A stretch of DNA of 15,901 nt, from NCBI GenBank assembly GCA_033763845.1, contig JANRJR010000075.1, positions 1 through 15,901 of the forward strand, in the 5' to 3' direction. The translations under genes and the position numbers were made by a program. Below, piece after piece: positions 15,114 to 15,901 of this stretch (positions within the stretch are counted from its first letter, which is position 1; the number at the start of each line of letters is the position of its first letter). This stretch comes from DASZBR01 sp033763845. GTDB taxonomy: Bacteria > Pseudomonadota > Gammaproteobacteria > DASZBR01. A model generated the notes under the pieces. It was not told the origin of the DNA. It saw only the letters and a list, made by a program, of their open reading frames with translations, and did not search any database.

Positions 15114-15122
15114 TGTTATACT
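15114..15122 (+). promoter_or_regulatory. Extended -10 promoter of the lipoprotein gene
   Basis: TGT-TATACT is an extended -10 with 5 of 6 matches to TATAAT and no clear -35. It implies a leader of about 80 nt before the lipoprotein start. It lies only 8 bp from the opposite extended -10. A second candidate nearer the gene (TTGATG at 15150, TTTATA at 15174) is weaker. Confidence 0.4.
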
Positions 15123-15209
15123 CGAGGCCTTTCAGAGGTGGCGATGTTATTGATGTAACTGATATCGCTTTAATTTATAGAATCGTTGATATGTGAAGGA
15201 CATTTCCCT

Positions 15210-15593
15210 ATGTTGAAAAAACTTTCTCTTGTTGCTGTTGTCGCAATGGCACTCGCAGGTTGCTCAAACGGACAATCATCCAGCAGTTCAATTCCTGCGG
15301 CTCCAACAGATAACAGTGCTGCAGCTACACCTGCAGCAACACCGGATCAAGCTGCTACTCCTGCACAACCTGCAGCTCCTGCTGCTACACCGGATCAAGC
15401 TGCTGCTCCTGCTGCTCCTGCTGCTCCTGCTGCACCCGCTGCACCTGCAATCCCAGCTGCACCAGCAGCGCCGTCTGCAGACAGCAATGCCGCTGCACCT
15501 AATCCTGCAATGGCAGCACCTGCAACACCGGATCAATCCGCTGCTACTCAACCAGCACCGGCTGCTCCTGCAACAACACCTGCTTCAACCTAA
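15210..15593 (+). CDS. Ala/Pro-rich lipoprotein
   Basis: 127 residues. Signal peptide MLKKLSLVAVVAMALAGC with a clear lipobox (LAGC, lipidated Cys18). Ser at +2 predicts outer-membrane sorting by the Lol rule. The mature part is low complexity: a Ser-rich spacer and then Ala, Pro, Thr and Gln with three ATPDQ(A/S)A motifs and an (Ala-Ala-Pro)n core. This looks like a flexible tether with no globular domain. I chose ATG 15210 over the in-frame TTG 15186 because GAAGGA precedes it and it starts the signal peptide. DNA repeats inside are ACACCGGATCAA at 15339, 15387 and 15525, and GCTCCTGCT tandems near 15400-15440, so length may vary between strains. Function unknown; periplasm-spanning or surface-exposed linker roles are guesses. 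Confidence 0.88.
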   Translation: MLKKLSLVAVVAMALAGCSNGQSSSSSIPAAPTDNSAAATPAATPDQAATPAQPAAPAATPDQAAAPAAPAAPAAPAAPAIPAAPAAPSADSNAAAPNPAMAAPATPDQSAATQPAPAAPATTPAST

Positions 15594-15609
15594 TTGGTGA
15601 AGCGCTAAG

Positions 15610-15649
15610 AAGCAGAATGATCGAAATATCATTCTGCTTTTTGTTTTTT
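15610..15649 (+). terminator. Intrinsic terminator after the lipoprotein gene
   Basis: AGCAGAATGAT pairs perfectly with ATCATTCTGCT (11 bp) around the loop CGAAAT and is followed by TTTTTGTTTTTT. It begins 17 nt after the lipoprotein stop and separates that gene from the next. Confidence 0.9.
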
Positions 15650-15665
15650 ACACGGAGGAAAGATT

Positions 15666-15901
15666 ATGAAAGTATTAGCAGGAATGAGTTTGTGTTTACT
15701 TGCTTCTGTTGCATACGCTGACGAATCTATTCCCCCAGCGTTTCATACGGATCCGTCAAAACCGGTTCCTCAATTACAAATTTCTCCGAATCAGGCCAAC
15801 ACTGCGCCCACGTCATCGCAAACTCAACACGCGTGGCAAAATTATGATTCACCGTTACGCAATTGTGTAAAAGGCGATACCGTTCTTCCGTCAAACGGAA
15901 A
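15666..15901 (+). CDS. Exported protein of unknown function, 3' end outside window
   Basis: 78 codons are visible. A strong GGAGG (15654-15658) lies 7 nt before ATG 15666. Signal peptide MKVLAGMSLCLLASVAYA|DES with cleavage after residue 18 and no lipobox, so it is periplasmic or secreted. The following segment is Pro/Gln/Ser/Thr-rich (IPPAFHTDPSKPVPQLQISP, then NQANTAPTSSQTQHAWQN) and looks disordered. The last visible part (YDSPLRNCVKGDTVLPSNG) may begin a folded domain with a Cys. I do not recognise the family. It follows the lipoprotein terminator, so it needs its own promoter or read-through; none was clear in the 16 bp after the T-run. Confidence 0.85.
   Translation, partial: MKVLAGMSLCLLASVAYADESIPPAFHTDPSKPVPQLQISPNQANTAPTSSQTQHAWQNYDSPLRNCVKGDTVLPSNG

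Noticed and set aside
15229..15600. Other open frames over the Ala/Pro lipoprotein on both strands
   Set aside because: Low-complexity Leu/Gln- and Cys/Arg/Ser-rich translations are products of the GCT/CCT codon repeats; only the lipoprotein frame has a signal peptide and lipobox.
1..15901. tRNA, rRNA, insertion sequences or phage attachment sites
   Set aside because: I saw no cloverleaf-like tRNA, no rRNA sequence, no transposase frame and no terminal inverted repeats with target duplications.

Overview
The window reads as AT-rich chromosomal DNA from a gammaproteobacterium, most likely of the order Legionellales and near Coxiellaceae. Two things point there. One is the group sodB / grxD / peroxiredoxin, which I remember as neighbours in Coxiella. 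The other is a Com1-type DsbA protein beside the glycyl-tRNA synthetase genes. The taxonomic call is inference from gene content only.

Region 1 (1-5888, minus strand) is the 5' part of one very large exported adhesin-type gene. It is open without a stop from a GTG at 5888 to the window edge, giving at least 1,962 codons. Its parts are a signal peptide, a filamentous-haemagglutinin (two-partner secretion) N-terminal domain, about 16 tandem units of 69-73 residues with almost no charge, and then YDG/MBG-type repeats running off the edge. Its secretion partner is not in the window.

Region 2 (6037-7624) is an oxidative-stress and redox group. sodB (minus) is divergent from grxD and a 2-Cys peroxiredoxin, which overlap by 4 nt. 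A strong intrinsic terminator follows.

Region 3 (7629-8630, minus) is an AAA_14/DUF4143-type ATPase. It keeps Walker A but seems to have lost the Walker B/sensor stretch.

Region 4 (8760-10055, plus) is gltA (citrate synthase). It is divergent from the ATPase gene, over a compact intergenic region in which two promoters appear to share a -35 and each -10 is overlapped by a palindrome.

Region 5 (10042-15062, minus) is a tight six-gene run: small acidic hypothetical, dsbA/com1-like, glyQ, glyS, gmhB, rsmJ remnant. Spacings are 16 nt or less, or overlaps, so one operon is likely. The rsmJ frame has no usable start codon before its SAM-binding motif. It joins the end of gmhB in the -1 frame at a run of nine A, so it is either a pseudogene or expressed by slippage or frameshifting as a GmhB-RsmJ fusion.

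Region 6 (15210-15901, plus) has an Ala/Pro-rich lipoprotein with its own terminator and the 5' end of an unrecognised exported protein. The two transcription directions around 15100 appear to use back-to-back extended -10 promoters.
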